Assembly (NCBI GenBank): GCA_900554535.1
Contig: USIA01000126.1
Coordinates: 1-5,459 of the forward strand
DNA length: 5,459 nucleotides
Direction of reading: 5' to 3'
Source: an uncultured Oscillospiraceae bacterium
Lineage (GTDB): Bacteria > Bacillota > Clostridia > Oscillospirales > Acutalibacteraceae
Shown here: piece after piece, positions 1 to 5,459 of the stretch
How positions within the stretch are numbered: position 1 is the first letter of the stretch
Layout: every line of letters begins with the position of its first letter
Program-made: the position numbers and the translations under genes
The notes under the pieces: model-generated
What the model saw: only the letters and a program-made list of their open reading frames with translations
What the model was told of the DNA's origin: nothing
Databases searched by the model: none

Positions 1-830
1 GCGTCATCGGGGATGCGGCCGGTGCGCAGCAGCGTGCCGCCGATCTGCGCCTCTGTGGAGAGCAGGCGGCTGGCCAGCTGTTCGCGTGTCATTTCCAGGG
101 AAAAGAAAGCGACCCGCTTTTTGCAGGTAACCGCCGCATGCCGCGCAATATTCAGGGCAAAGCTTGTTTTGCCCATGCCGGGCCGCGCGGCCAGCAGGAT
201 CAGGTCCGTACGGTTCAGCCCGGTGATCGTGTCATCGAGCTCCTTGATACCGGTCGGGATCCCGCGAAACCGGTCGCTGTCCGGCAGGTTTAACAGATCC
301 AGCCGTTTGAAAGTCTCAAGAATCGTCTTGTCGATGCGTTCCAGGCCCTGCATGTTTTGACCGCGGCGAATGTCGAAAATCTTCTGTTCGGCTGCGTCCA
401 ACAGGGTGGCTGCGTCATCCGTGCCCGCGGAGGCTTCCTCCAAAATCTCCCGCGCGGTCTGGATCAGGGTGCGGATGTCGTATTTGTCGCGGACAATGCG
501 GGCGTATGTTTCCACGTTGGAGATAGAGGGCACGATCTGGGCCAGCTGCACCAGATATTCTTTGCCGCCATTTTCCAGAAAGCCGGGCTCCCGCTGCAGG
601 CGGTTGAGCACCGTAACATAATCGACCGGCTCACCCGCTGTGAACATCTCCAGCATCGCGGCATAGATGGCCGCGTGGTTGCTCTGATAAAAATATTCCG
701 GCTTCGGCAGGATTTCCGCCACCGAATCCAGGCAGGAGGAATCCAGCAGTATAGCGCCCAGGACGGACTGCTCCGCCTCCAGATGAAAGGGCAGATTGAT
801 CCCACTGTATACAGAAGTTTCGTCTGGCAA
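1..830 (-). CDS. dnaB: Replicative DNA helicase DnaB (3' end cut by window edge)
   Basis: This is the hexameric helicase that unwinds DNA at the replication fork and works with DnaG primase (the gene is called dnaC in Bacillus subtilis). About 276 residues of a usual 440-460 are present; the frame is open to position 1. The N-terminal primase-interacting domain begins with HLEAEQSVLGAILLD (residues 16-30). The RecA-like domain is announced by GIPTGIKELDD. The Walker A loop ARPGMGKTS has its lysine at residue 221, and the FSLEM motif places a conserved glutamate at residue 246. The Walker B region and the rest of the C-terminal domain lie outside. I chose the TTG at 830-828 because an AAAAGGAGG ribosome binding site sits 8 bases upstream and the resulting N-terminus fits the family. 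An in-frame ATG at 890-888 would add 20 residues but lacks a well-placed site. The gene is preceded by its own promoter and separated from rplI by a terminator. Confidence 0.96.
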   Translation of the reverse strand, partial: MPDETSVYSGINLPFHLEAEQSVLGAILLDSSCLDSVAEILPKPEYFYQSNHAAIYAAMLEMFTAGEPVDYVTVLNRLQREPGFLENGGKEYLVQLAQIVPSISNVETYARIVRDKYDIRTLIQTAREILEEASAGTDDAATLLDAAEQKIFDIRRGQNMQGLERIDKTILETFKRLDLLNLPDSDRFRGIPTGIKELDDTITGLNRTDLILLAARPGMGKTSFALNIARHAAVTCKKRVAFFSLEMTREQLASRLLSTEAQIGGTLLRTGRIPDD

Positions 831-838
831 CTGGGGTT

Positions 839-847
839 CCTCCTTTT
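839..847 (-). promoter_or_regulatory. Ribosome binding site of dnaB (decides a TTG start)
   Basis: On the minus strand AAAAGGAGG is followed by 8 bases and then TTG at 830-828. It is the strongest Shine-Dalgarno match in the dnaB leader, and it favours the TTG start over the in-frame ATG at 890. An overlapping out-of-frame ATG at 850-848 lies too close to this site to use it. Confidence 0.85.
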
Positions 848-858
848 CATACGCCCTG

Positions 859-877
859 CGCTTTTGGGAAAAAAGCG
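859..877 (-). other. Second stem-loop in the dnaB leader
   Basis: The minus strand reads CGCTTTT, TTCCC, AAAAGCG: a perfect 7-bp stem with a 5-base loop. It lies between the 5'-terminal hairpin and the dnaB ribosome binding site, ending 11 bases before the latter. No T-run follows, so it is not a terminator. A structural role in the leader is inference, and part of the match is low-complexity A/T. Confidence 0.4.
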
Positions 878-900
878 ACCGACAGGCCATTTCAATCCAT

Positions 901-918
901 GCTTCCCGCGTGGGAAGC
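901..918 (-). other. Hairpin at the predicted 5' end of the dnaB mRNA
   Basis: GCTTCCC, loop ACGC, GGGAAGC forms a perfect 7-bp stem with a 4-base loop. It begins 7 bases downstream of the -10 box, which is where transcription is expected to start. The mRNA would therefore open with this stem. No T-run follows, so it is not a terminator. It could stabilise the transcript against 5' exonuclease attack, or the DNA palindrome could be an operator. The structure is directly visible; the role is inferred. Confidence 0.6.
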
Positions 919-923
919 AACAG

Positions 924-935
924 AATAGTACTATT
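924..935. promoter_or_regulatory. 12-bp perfect palindrome over the dnaB -10 box
   Basis: AATAGTACTATT is a perfect palindrome that contains the whole predicted -10 hexamer. A dimeric repressor bound here would block RNA polymerase. No known regulator motif is recognised and the sequence is A/T-rich, so chance is a fair alternative. Confidence 0.35.
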
Positions 936-953
936 ATAATCTATGGATGTCAA
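925..953 (-). promoter_or_regulatory. Probable sigma-A promoter of dnaB
   Basis: The minus strand has TTGACA at 953-948 (perfect -35), a 17-base spacer, and TACTAT at 930-925 (4 of 6 match to TATAAT). The start site would fall near 918, giving a leader of about 88 bases before the TTG codon. A perfect TATAAT at 938-933 lies only 9 bases after the -35, so it cannot pair with it. Two tandem 7-mers, TGCGAAT and TGCGAAC (967-954), abut the -35 box. The position just after the rplI terminator supports a separate dnaB transcript. Confidence 0.72.
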
Positions 954-982
954 GTTCGCAATTCGCAGCTGCTCGCTCGCGC

Positions 983-1030
983 AAAGAAAAACAATCCGCC
1001 CCGCCTTTTGTGGATATGCGGGCCGGATTG
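983..1030 (-). terminator. Rho-independent terminator after rplI
   Basis: Beginning 15 bases after the rplI stop codon, the minus strand has two 13-base arms (1030-1018 and 1004-992) that pair with a single G-G mismatch around a 13-base loop. They are followed at once by the T-rich run TTTTTCTTT (991-983). The stem is GC-rich. This is a strong intrinsic terminator and should end the gdpP-rplI transcript before dnaB. Confidence 0.9.
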
Positions 1031-1045
1031 CCATTGGCTTTTGAT

Positions 1046-1492
1046 TTAAGCTTCTGTCACAAATACCGTCATTTTGGCAGTTACGCCATTATAGAGTTTG
1101 ACCTCGCAGGGGTAGGAACCAAACGCCTTGATTTCCAGTGCCAGCGAGATTTTGCGCTTGTCGACATCCACGCCGAACTGCTGCTTAATCGCCGCGGCAA
1201 TTTCTTTTGGCGTCACGGAACCGAAAAGCCTGCCACCCTGGCCCGCCTTTCCAGTGACCTGAACGCTCTTGCCCTCCATCTTGGCGGCGGCAGCCTTGGC
1301 GGCCTCGGTTTCCACCTTGATGTGATACGCCTTTGCCTCCTCGGCGTTTTTCAGCTCATTGAGCGCCTGCGCGTCCGCAATCTTGGCAAGCCCGCGCGGC
1401 AACAGAAAATTGCGCGCATAGCCGTCGCTGACATTCACCAGTTCCCCGCGCTTGCCGTGCGCCTTGACGTCCTGTAACAAAACCACTTTCAT
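1046..1492 (-). CDS. rplI: 50S ribosomal protein L9
   Basis: L9 binds 23S rRNA near the base of the L1 stalk and reaches out from the large subunit; in bacteria it helps maintain reading frame. The product is 148 residues, the normal family length. The N-terminal rRNA-binding domain (residues 1 to about 50) carries the family signature, with G13, G16, V21, G24, Y25, N28, F29, L30 and G34 in place. A charged, alanine-rich connecting helix follows (about 41-74), then the C-terminal domain (about 75-148) with GGRLFGSVT at 86-94. The start is the ATG at 1492-1490, 8 bases after a GAGGAGG site. An ATG 13 codons upstream would lie inside gdpP and is not needed. The gene follows gdpP by 13 bases and is closed by a strong terminator, so the two are very likely co-transcribed. 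Confidence 0.98.
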   Translation of the reverse strand: MKVVLLQDVKAHGKRGELVNVSDGYARNFLLPRGLAKIADAQALNELKNAEEAKAYHIKVETEAAKAAAAKMEGKSVQVTGKAGQGGRLFGSVTPKEIAAAIKQQFGVDVDKRKISLALEIKAFGSYPCEVKLYNGVTAKMTVFVTEA

Positions 1493-1500
1493 TGGATAAA

Positions 1501-1507
1501 CCTCCTC
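1501..1507 (-). promoter_or_regulatory. Ribosome binding site of rplI overlapping the gdpP stop
   Basis: GAGGAGG (minus strand) lies 8 bases before the rplI ATG, and its first two bases overlap the TGA stop of gdpP (1508-1506). This arrangement suggests translational coupling, with ribosomes finishing gdpP positioned to restart on rplI. It also fixes the rplI start. Confidence 0.85.
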
Positions 1508-3467
1508 AGTCCTTCTTCGGCTGGCCGACACCGGATCGAATGACAGCCATCAGCTTGTCGCGGACCTCTTCCACAGATAGTCCGGAAAATTGCGCCCCGG
1601 CCATGGTCATATGGCCGCCGCCGCCGAGCTGCTCCATCACCAGTTGGACATTCATATCTCCCATGCTGCGCGCGGAAATATTCACAAACCCGCTCGCTGG
1701 ATAAATGACAAAGCTGGCTTTGACCCCCTGGATGGAGAGCAATTCATCGGCCGCTTGTGCGGCGCTTAACCGGATTTCCGGGAATTCATGGTCCACGTGT
1801 GTGACCGCACAACCATCCTCGATGGTCGCGGCGGACACGATTTTATATTTTGCCTTATACGTCTCGATATTGTCCGAAAACAGGCGTTTGACCTCCACGG
1901 TATCCGCCCCGCGGCGGCGCAGGTAAGCGGCCGCTTCAAAGGTGCGCACACCGGTCTTGAGGACAAAATTCTTGGTATCGAGCGTGATGCCGGCCAAAAG
2001 TGCCTCCGCATCTGCGCGGGTCAGGGCGCTTTCGCCGATATACTGCACCAGCTCCGTCACCAGTTCAGAAGTTGAACTGGCGTATGGCTCATGGTAAAAA
2101 ACGAGCGCGTTTTCAATGTGTTTGACCATCATGCGGTGGTGGTCGATCACGACCACACGCTGCACCTCTGCCAGAAGCTGCTGGCTTTCGACCACATCCG
2201 GGTTGTGCGTATCCACCACCACCAGCAGCGTGCGGCTGTCCACCTGATCCAGCGCCTGGTCTGGCGAGATGAAAATCTCGCCCTCGTCGACGTGCTTCAT
2301 GTGCTCGATCAAAGCCTTGCACATGCTCTGTTCCTCATTGACAACCACGCGCGCCGGGATATGCAGCACATGCGTCACGGCAGCCCAGATACCGATGGCC
2401 GCGCCAATACAGTCGAGGTCGCTAAACTTGTGGCCCATCACAAAGACGCGGTCGCTCTGGCGAATATGGTCGCTCAGGGTCGCCGCAATCACGCGGGTGC
2501 GTACCTTGTCGCGTTTCTCCACGCCCTTGGAAAGCCCGCCAAAAAACTCATACGACTCATCCTTCTGCCGCAGCGCCACCTGGTCGCCGCCACGGCCCAG
2601 CGCCATATCCAGCGCCTTGCGCGACCAATCCTCGGCCTGTTGCAGATTTTCTGCGCCGCGGGCAATGCCGATCGAAATCGTGGCGCTGCGATGATCCGCC
2701 GTCTGGATCTTCCGCACTGTGTCGAGGATCTCAAACCGATGCTCCATTGCCTCACGCACATGGCGCTCATCGGTCAGCAGCAGATATTTGCCGCCAGATA
2801 GGCGCTTGGAAAAGCCACCCATCTGCTGCGCCCAGTTATACAGGGCGGTCTCCACTTCAGAGGCGATGCGGCTGTCCTCGCTGCTGCTGGAGTCGCGGGC
2901 CAGTTCCTCCCGGTTATCGAAGAAGGCAAGCCCAACCACCGGCCGGCTGTCGGTATATTCACGGTTGATTTCCTTATAGTAGGTGTCGTCCACAAAATAG
3001 AGCAGAACGCCCTCCTCCAGGCGGGCGCCAAAGACGGAGTACTGCCGCCCCTGCACGGTCACGTCCGTGCCGGCAGCAGCCACGATCTGATCCAGGCTTT
3101 GAGGATAAATGATGCGCTGGACGTTTTCGCCGCGCAATTCGTGATCCGGTGTGACGCGCTCCAAAAACGCATTGTTGACCCACACAACGTCCCCTGCTGC
3201 GCCGATTAAGGCGACCGGCATGGTAAAAGCATCCAACGCTTCCTTGTCCTGCGCAGAAAGGACGCGCTGCGCTGCCTTAACCGATGTGGCTACATAGGCT
3301 TTAAATTGGACTGTTGCGACAAAGACAACAATGAAAGAAACCACACTGATGCTGATCTCCACGGCAAAGACCAAGCGGTCCCAGTTCCAGGAGATACACG
3401 CCAAAACCAGCAAAGCGGCGCTGATCACATAAAACGCGGGCGTCGCCGACCAGACTTTCTTTTTCAC
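1506..3467 (-). CDS. gdpP: Membrane-anchored cyclic-di-AMP phosphodiesterase GdpP (YybT family)
   Basis: GdpP hydrolyses the second messenger c-di-AMP to pApA at the membrane, affecting potassium and osmotic balance, cell-wall stress and beta-lactam tolerance in Firmicutes. The 653 residues show the full family layout. Two membrane helices (about 9-28 and 32-54) come first, then a PAS domain (about 75-165). A degenerate GGDEF domain (about 170-300) follows, where SGGKYLLL replaces the catalytic motif and GRGGDQV marks the end. Next is the DHH domain with H346, D350, D352, D419, the triad D442-H443-H444 and D497. The DHHA1 domain ends with GGGGHMTMAGAQ (615-626). All expected metal ligands are present, so it should be active. 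The start is GTG at 3467-3465, 9 bases after GAGGT; an in-frame TAA lies 3 bases further upstream, so no longer form is possible. rplI follows by 13 bases. Confidence 0.96.
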   Translation of the reverse strand: MKKKVWSATPAFYVISAALLVLACISWNWDRLVFAVEISISVVSFIVVFVATVQFKAYVATSVKAAQRVLSAQDKEALDAFTMPVALIGAAGDVVWVNNAFLERVTPDHELRGENVQRIIYPQSLDQIVAAAGTDVTVQGRQYSVFGARLEEGVLLYFVDDTYYKEINREYTDSRPVVGLAFFDNREELARDSSSSEDSRIASEVETALYNWAQQMGGFSKRLSGGKYLLLTDERHVREAMEHRFEILDTVRKIQTADHRSATISIGIARGAENLQQAEDWSRKALDMALGRGGDQVALRQKDESYEFFGGLSKGVEKRDKVRTRVIAATLSDHIRQSDRVFVMGHKFSDLDCIGAAIGIWAAVTHVLHIPARVVVNEEQSMCKALIEHMKHVDEGEIFISPDQALDQVDSRTLLVVVDTHNPDVVESQQLLAEVQRVVVIDHHRMMVKHIENALVFYHEPYASSTSELVTELVQYIGESALTRADAEALLAGITLDTKNFVLKTGVRTFEAAAYLRRRGADTVEVKRLFSDNIETYKAKYKIVSAATIEDGCAVTHVDHEFPEIRLSAAQAADELLSIQGVKASFVIYPASGFVNISARSMGDMNVQLVMEQLGGGGHMTMAGAQFSGLSVEEVRDKLMAVIRSGVGQPKKD

Positions 3468-3476
3468 AATTTATCT

Positions 3477-3481
3477 ACCTC
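3477..3481 (-). promoter_or_regulatory. Ribosome binding site of gdpP (GTG start)
   Basis: GAGGT on the minus strand lies 9 bases before the GTG at 3467. It is weaker than the rplI and dnaB sites. Combined with the GTG start, this suggests modest translation of gdpP compared with rplI. Confidence 0.55.
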
Positions 3482-3524
3482 GTTTACACGGGACAATCGG
3501 AGAGGGGCAAAATGGGCCAGCGTC

Positions 3525-3553
3525 ATTATACAATATTCCTGCAAAAACTGCAA
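3525..3553 (-). promoter_or_regulatory. Probable promoter of the gdpP-rplI unit
   Basis: The minus strand has a perfect -10 box TATAAT (3530-3525), preceded by a 17-base spacer and TTGCAG (3553-3548), a weak -35 with 3 of 6 consensus matches. The start site would be near 3518, giving a leader of about 50 bases to the gdpP GTG. The 247-base gap after RNase J makes an internal promoter reasonable. The poor -35 leaves some doubt. Confidence 0.58.
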
Positions 3554-3594
3554 TGTCCTGGGGTGTATCCAGCGAAATTCACTAAAACACATCG

Positions 3595-3632
3595 GCTTTT
3601 TTCATTTTCTTTTTGGAAAAAACGTTTTTCTT
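3595..3632. other. A/T-tract cluster with palindrome upstream of the gdpP promoter
   Basis: This segment consists of successive runs of T and A in otherwise GC-rich DNA, and contains the perfect 12-bp palindrome AAAAACGTTTTT (3618-3629). It begins about 40 bases upstream of the proposed -35 box, further than a standard UP element. It could be intrinsically curved DNA or a protein site. I see no coding function. Confidence 0.35.
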
Positions 3633-3655
3633 TGCCGTCCTTTCCTGCAGGGCTG

Positions 3656-3711
3656 GGCGGCAAAAGGGAAGCCGCCTGCGCCAAAGCGAAGGGCTCTTTG
3701 GATGCCTTCCC
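3656..3711 (-). other. Inverted repeats after the RNase J stop (possible weak terminator)
   Basis: Two alternative structures overlap here on the minus strand. In the first, GGGAAG (3711-3706) pairs with CTTCCC (3671-3666), enclosing a perfect CCAAAG/CTTTGG stem (3701-3696 with 3686-3681), and a run of four T follows. In the second, GGCGGC (3676-3671) pairs with GCCGCC (3661-3656) around a 9-base loop. They cannot form together because both use position 3671 and the second loop holds the CTTCCC arm. The short T-run and interrupted stem make this a weak terminator candidate at best. Confidence 0.35.
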
Positions 3712-3714
3712 GCC

Positions 3715-5459
3715 TTATACTTCCATGATGATCGGCAAGATCATCGGGCTGCGGCGCGTGCGGTCATACAAAAGCCGCGACAGAGAATCTTTGATATTCG
3801 TCTTGAGCGTGCCCCAATCATGGATGCCATTCTCCGCACACTGCTCCAAAACAGAATAGACCAGGTCTTTTGCGTCTTCGATCAGATTCTCGCTTTCACG
3901 CACATAGACGAATCCGCGCGAAACCACATCCGGCCCGGAAACGACGTGGCCATCGTCCGAAGAAATCGTGCTGACCACCACAATCAGGCCATCCTCAGCC
4001 AAATGCTTGCGGTCGCGCAGGACGATGCTGCCCACGTCGCCCACACCGAGGCCATCCACCAGCACATTGCCCGCAGGCACGACGCCCGGCAGATGCTTCA
4101 TGTGATCTTCCGACAGTTCGATCACGTCGCCGATATCGGCAATGCAGACATCCTGCGTGGTCTTGCCCATGGCATAGGATAATGCCGCATGCTGGCGCAG
4201 CATTTTCTGTTCGCCATGCACCGGAATGAAATATTTCGGCTTGACAATGCCCTGCATGAGCTTGAGCTCCTCCTGGCAGGCGTGTCCGGAGACATGCACT
4301 TCATACATCGAGCCGTACTCCACCTCGCAGCCGCGTTTCATCAGTTCGTCGATGACATTGCCCACGCTCTTTTCGTTGCCGGGAATCGGACGGGCGGAGA
4401 TGATGATGAAATCGTCCGGCCCGACCTCCACCTTGCGGTGATCGGCAAACGCCATACGAGACAGCGCACTCATCGGCTCGCCCTGGCTGCCGGTCGTGAC
4501 CAGCACGATCTGATCCTTGGGATAGCGCTTGATCAGGTCAATATCGATCAAAACGCCGTCTGGCACATGCAGGTAACCCAGTTCCACGCCGATGGTCATC
4601 ACGTTGACCATGCTGCGGCCGGAAAGCGCGACCTTTCGGCCATATTTGACGGCGCAGTCGATGATCTGCTGCACGCGGCTGATATTGCTGGCAAAAGTAG
4701 CCACAATGATGCGCTTTTTCTCCGCGCGCTGGAACAAACGCTCAAAGCTGTTTGCGATCCGGCGCTCGGTCTTGGTAGAGCCGGGGCGCTCCGCGTTCGT
4801 GGAATCCGCCATCAGGGCAAGCACACCCTCGTTGCCCAGCTGTGCAAAACGGCCCAGGTCGATCATGTCGCCCCATTCGGGCGTACAGTCGATCTTAAAG
4901 TCGCCGGTGTGCACGATGGTGCCGGCAGGCGAATGGATGGCTACGCCCACTGCGTCCGGGATAGAGTGGTTGACATGGATAAACTCAACGCTCATGCAGC
5001 CAAACCGCACGGTGTCGCCGGGGTTCGTCACATACATTTTGACTTTGTTAGCCAGGCCGTGCTCCTTGAGCTTGCCTTCGACCAGACCAAGCGTCAGCCG
5101 GGTGCCATAAAGCGGCAGGTTCACCTTTTTGAGCAGATAAGGCAGCGCGCCGATGTGATCCTCATGGCCATGGGTCAGGATGATTCCATGGATGCGATCC
5201 GCATTCTTTTCCACATAGGTGAAATCCGGCAGCACCAGGTCCACGCCGAGCATATCGTCATCCGGGAAAGCCATGCCGCAGTCGAGCAGGAACATATCAT
5301 TGCCGCATTCAAACAGCGTGATGTTTTTGCCGACTTCATTCAGGCCCCCCAGAAACGCCACGCGGATAACCGGCTTATTGGAGGACGGCTCCTTTTTGCG
5401 GCGCGGGCGGCGGTGCGGCACAGTCTCCTGGGCTGCGGGCTGCGCGGGTGCGTCTGCTG
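3715..5459 (-). CDS. rnj: Ribonuclease J (5' end beyond window edge)
   Basis: RNase J is a metallo-beta-lactamase/beta-CASP enzyme with 5'-3' exonuclease and endonuclease activity, central to mRNA decay and rRNA maturation in Firmicutes. Numbering from the GTG at 5421, the zinc motif THGHEDH is at 83-89, followed by H152 (NHSIPDA) and D174 (HTGDFK). Beta-CASP elements include MADSTN (204-209), ATFASNISR (241-249), GRSM (268-271), GSQGEP (311-316), SGHA (378-381) and PVHGE (400-404). The C-terminus ends SPMILPIIMEV, as is typical. The reading frame stays open for 12 more codons upstream to the window edge, encoding an Ala/Pro/Gln-rich stretch before the basic PHRRPRRKK. The GTG has only AGGAG at a 3-base spacing, too close for a good site, so the true start probably lies outside. 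The catalytic core is complete; whether it is a J1 or J2 type cannot be told here. Confidence 0.96.
   Translation of the reverse strand, partial: ADAPAQPAAQETVPHRRPRRKKEPSSNKPVIRVAFLGGLNEVGKNITLFECGNDMFLLDCGMAFPDDDMLGVDLVLPDFTYVEKNADRIHGIILTHGHEDHIGALPYLLKKVNLPLYGTRLTLGLVEGKLKEHGLANKVKMYVTNPGDTVRFGCMSVEFIHVNHSIPDAVGVAIHSPAGTIVHTGDFKIDCTPEWGDMIDLGRFAQLGNEGVLALMADSTNAERPGSTKTERRIANSFERLFQRAEKKRIIVATFASNISRVQQIIDCAVKYGRKVALSGRSMVNVMTIGVELGYLHVPDGVLIDIDLIKRYPKDQIVLVTTGSQGEPMSALSRMAFADHRKVEVGPDDFIIISARPIPGNEKSVGNVIDELMKRGCEVEYGSMYEVHVSGHACQEELKLMQGIVKPKYFIPVHGEQKMLRQHAALSYAMGKTTQDVCIADIGDVIELSEDHMKHLPGVVPAGNVLVDGLGVGDVGSIVLRDRKHLAEDGLIVVVSTISSDDGHVVSGPDVVSRGFVYVRESENLIEDAKDLVYSVLEQCAENGIHDWGTLKTNIKDSLSRLLYDRTRRSPMILPIIMEV

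Noticed and set aside
170..310. Degenerate or truncated helicase pseudogene at the window start
   Set aside because: The dnaB frame is uninterrupted to position 1 with intact Walker A and FSLEM motifs. The truncation is only the window boundary.
464..895. 143-codon minus-strand reading frame overlapping dnaB
   Set aside because: It is a frame-shifted reading of the dnaB N-terminal domain. The dnaB frame contains the HLEAEQSVLGAILLD motif and a strong ribosome binding site, while this one is rich in Trp, Cys and Arg with no family resemblance.
933..938. Perfect TATAAT as the dnaB -10 box
   Set aside because: It lies only 9 bases from the TTGACA box, too close for sigma-A. TACTAT at 930-925 has the correct 17-base spacing. 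It could still act with a different, unrecognised -35.
357..1049. 230-codon plus-strand reading frame across dnaB and the intergenic region
   Set aside because: It is antisense to dnaB and runs through the dnaB promoter and rplI terminator. Its product shows no domain and is the kind of long antisense frame expected in GC-rich coding DNA.
2091..2801. 236-codon plus-strand reading frame inside gdpP
   Set aside because: It lies entirely antisense to the conserved DHH domain of gdpP. The His-rich product reflects reverse-complement codon bias, and no convincing ribosome binding site was seen.
3581..3604. Seven-codon minus-strand leader peptide (MKKADVF) upstream of gdpP
   Set aside because: It has no ribosome binding site and lies upstream of the predicted gdpP transcription start, so it would not be on that mRNA.
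3613..4182. 189-codon plus-strand reading frame over the end of RNase J
   Set aside because: It is antisense to the conserved C-terminal part of RNase J, with no recognisable motif. It is best explained as a shadow.

Overview
The window is a GC-rich stretch of core bacterial chromosome with every recognisable gene on the minus strand. Read 5' to 3' along that strand the order is ribonuclease J (5' end outside the window), the membrane-anchored cyclic-di-AMP phosphodiesterase GdpP, ribosomal protein L9 (rplI) and the replicative helicase DnaB (3' end outside the window). The gdpP-rplI-dnaB block is a well-known Firmicutes arrangement. Its combination with RNase J just upstream, the high GC content and the GGAGG-type ribosome binding sites suggest a GC-rich Clostridia member, possibly of the Oscillospiraceae/Ruminococcaceae. 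That placement is an inference from gene order and composition, not a marker-gene result.

Region by region: positions 1-830 hold the first 276 codons of dnaB. Positions 831-1045 are a compact control region: a strong intrinsic terminator closes rplI, and a separate promoter (TTGACA, 17-base spacer, TACTAT) starts dnaB. Its predicted transcript begins directly with a perfect 7-bp hairpin and carries a second hairpin before a strong Shine-Dalgarno sequence and a TTG start. Positions 1046-3467 hold rplI and gdpP, 13 bases apart, with the rplI ribosome binding site overlapping the gdpP stop codon. Positions 3468-3714 are non-coding: inverted repeats after the RNase J stop, A/T tracts, and a probable promoter for gdpP-rplI. 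Positions 3715-5459 hold RNase J, whose reading frame is still open at the window edge.

The transcription layout I infer is three units: RNase J (with possible read-through), gdpP-rplI from its own promoter and ended by the terminator, and dnaB from its own promoter. The genes cover RNA decay, second-messenger breakdown, translation and DNA replication. All proteins are ordinary full-motif family members. I see no mobile element, CRISPR array, tRNA/rRNA or unknown protein system. The points worth a second look are regulatory, mainly the dnaB leader.
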